Shown here one piece after another: positions 13,943 through 14,865 of a stretch of 14,865 bases of DNA. Origin of the DNA: Bacteroidetes bacterium UBA3022 (GTDB taxonomy: Bacteria; Bacteroidota; Bacteroidia; Chitinophagales; BACL12); the NCBI GenBank assembly GCA_002346225.1, contig DDYY01000050.1, positions 1 through 14,865 of the forward strand. The letters run 5' to 3'. Position 1 is the first letter of the stretch, and each line of letters begins with the position of its first letter. The notes under the pieces are model-generated. The model was not told where the DNA came from, made no database searches, and saw only the letters and a program-made list of their open reading frames with translations. The position numbers were made by a program, and so were the translations under genes.

Positions 13943-14452
13943 ATGGAATCCAACACCGCCTCACCTATCAGCCAGCAACAATTCAGAAAGAAGTTGAAAA
14001 ATCCCTGGCTGTTCCGGCTGTTCTTATTGCGCAGTATGCCCATTGCACTGCTGGCGGGATTATACGTTCGAAAATTCGATGAAAATGCTGCGGTAGTGTC
14101 TGTCCCTTTCAAATGGCTTTCGCAGAATCCCTTCAAATCGGTATACTTTGCTACCCAGGCCATGGCTGCTGAGATGAGCACCGGCTTGCTGGCTATGCAA
14201 GCCATACAAGGATATCATCCACCATTCTCCATGTTAGTCACAGCATTGGATAGCACCTTTATTAAAAAAGCGGACCAGCGTGTGTATTTCACCTGCAGTG
14301 ATGCGGCTGCCTTTTCGGAGGCTGTAGAAGCTGCTGCTGCCAGCGGAGAGGGCAGAACGGTAAAAGCTGTCAGTGAGGGAAAGCTGCAAGATGGTACCGT
14401 TGTCAGCACTTTTACCATTACATGGTCGTTTAAACAAAAACGCAGGAAGTAG
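13943..14452 (+). CDS. DUF4442 hotdog-fold protein (thioesterase-like)
   Basis: The 169-residue product matches DUF4442, a group with the hotdog fold of acyl-CoA thioesterases. The family pattern is seen as NPWLFRLFLLRSMPIALLAGLYVRKFDENAAVVSVPFKWLSQNPFKSVYFATQAMAAEMSTGLLAM (20-85), then PFSMLVTALDSTFIKKADQRVYFTC (94-118), and the C-terminal DGTVVSTFTITWSFK. The region QAMAAEMSTG (72-81) is the helix expected to carry the active-site acid in such enzymes. The substrate is unknown. A near-match -7 box (GATTTTTG, 13931-13938) lies 4 bases before the ATG. The lipoprotein gene starts 2 bases after its stop, so they are probably one operon. It is divergent from clpS, with only 59 bases between start codons. 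Confidence 0.82.
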   Translation: MESNTASPISQQQFRKKLKNPWLFRLFLLRSMPIALLAGLYVRKFDENAAVVSVPFKWLSQNPFKSVYFATQAMAAEMSTGLLAMQAIQGYHPPFSMLVTALDSTFIKKADQRVYFTCSDAAAFSEAVEAAAASGEGRTVKAVSEGKLQDGTVVSTFTITWSFKQKRRK

Positions 14453-14454
14453 AT

Positions 14455-14844
14455 ATGATCAGATATATTTTAGTTTTCAGCATTCTTTTATCGCTGGCCG
14501 CCAGTTGCCATCGCGGTGGAGACAGCAATTCCGGAAGTACTATGCCATCGGTGGGCGATAATCTTTCCAAAATCAGTGCAGATGATCCTTTTGAAGGCCA
14601 GCCCAATACATTTTGTACTGTAATCAGAAAGGTAGCCGCTGCCGAGCTGGGCAAGAAACAAGATTGCATTTGTCTGCTGGATGTATGCCTGGATGAAGAT
14701 GAAGCGCCTGTGTATTCGGTTAATCTGGGAACAGCAGAGGAACCTGTGCTGGCTGCCTATAAACTCATAAAAATATTCGACAGCCGGCAAGATGCACTCG
14801 CTTATGCTGCCGAATACCAGATTGTAGATGTCGTATTGGATTAG
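14455..14844 (+). CDS. Putative lipoprotein, cysteine-containing, unknown function
   Basis: The 129-residue product starts with MIRYILVFSILLSLAASC, a short lipoprotein signal whose lipobox AASC ends at Cys18; residue -3 is Ala rather than the usual Leu/Val. A flexible Gly/Ser/Asn stretch (20-33) follows, as is usual for Bacteroidota lipoproteins. The mature part has four more cysteines, three in CICLLDVC (71-78, spacing C-x-C-x4-C), and an acidic segment DEDEAP next to them. I do not recognise the family. A small beta-rich domain tethered to the membrane, possibly metal- or disulfide-bound, fits the sequence. A Shine-Dalgarno-like AGGAAG lies upstream. It overlaps no other gene and starts 2 bases after the DUF4442 stop. 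Confidence 0.72.
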   Translation: MIRYILVFSILLSLAASCHRGGDSNSGSTMPSVGDNLSKISADDPFEGQPNTFCTVIRKVAAAELGKKQDCICLLDVCLDEDEAPVYSVNLGTAEEPVLAAYKLIKIFDSRQDALAYAAEYQIVDVVLD

Positions 14845-14865
14845 GCTGCCACAGCACCTAAACGC

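Overview
The window looks like chromosomal DNA from a member of the Bacteroidota, most likely the Chitinophagales. The 16S rRNA fragment has the 5' sequence typical of the phylum. Non-coding DNA carries the phylum's -33/-7 promoter pattern (TTTG, then TAnnTTTG). The proteins (SerA with Lys instead of His, DUF1015, DUF456, DUF2400, DUF4442, a T9SS sorting tail) also fit. Most start codons lack a clear Shine-Dalgarno sequence and sit behind A-rich stretches.

Layout. Bases 1-764 hold the 5' half of a 16S rRNA gene on the minus strand, cut by the window edge. Bases 765-1149 are its leader plus a divergent promoter region: two good rRNA promoters point left and one candidate serC promoter points right. 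The first plus-strand block is serC, serA, then (after an oppositely oriented secreted-protein gene) DUF1015, a trans-sulfuration PLP enzyme, a PrsW-like membrane protease, DUF2400 and a small unknown protein. A minus-strand DUF456 membrane protein follows, divergent from a plus-strand pair, fumarylacetoacetase and a flavin-reductase-like protein (aromatic amino acid breakdown). Next come a YdeI/DUF1801-like protein and an orphan type IX secretion C-terminal tail. A minus-strand secreted carboxypeptidase-regulatory-like protein is divergent from pdxH. Then come minus-strand aat and clpS, the two ends of the Leu/N-degron pathway, and finally a plus-strand DUF4442 thioesterase-like gene and a cysteine-containing lipoprotein.

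How the genes fit together. SerA and SerC make phosphoserine from 3-phosphoglycerate. No serB phosphatase is present, and the DUF1015 gene close by carries a DGHHR motif, so it is a candidate for a serine-linked step. The PLP enzyme uses or makes cystathionine, which links serine to sulfur amino acids. PdxH makes the PLP needed by SerC and by that enzyme, though it lies 6 kb away. Aat tags proteins with Leu/Phe and ClpS delivers such proteins to the Clp protease.

I see no mobile element, CRISPR array, tRNA or convincing terminator. The most interesting signals are an aat gene whose conserved N-terminus has no normal start codon but has an ATT overlapping the clpS stop, the orphan T9SS tail, rRNA promoters firing across the serC promoter, -7 boxes placed 5-8 bases before start codons (probable leaderless mRNAs), and four tail-to-tail gene pairs with 0-4 bases between stops. 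I found no clearly new multi-gene system; most of the window is housekeeping DNA.
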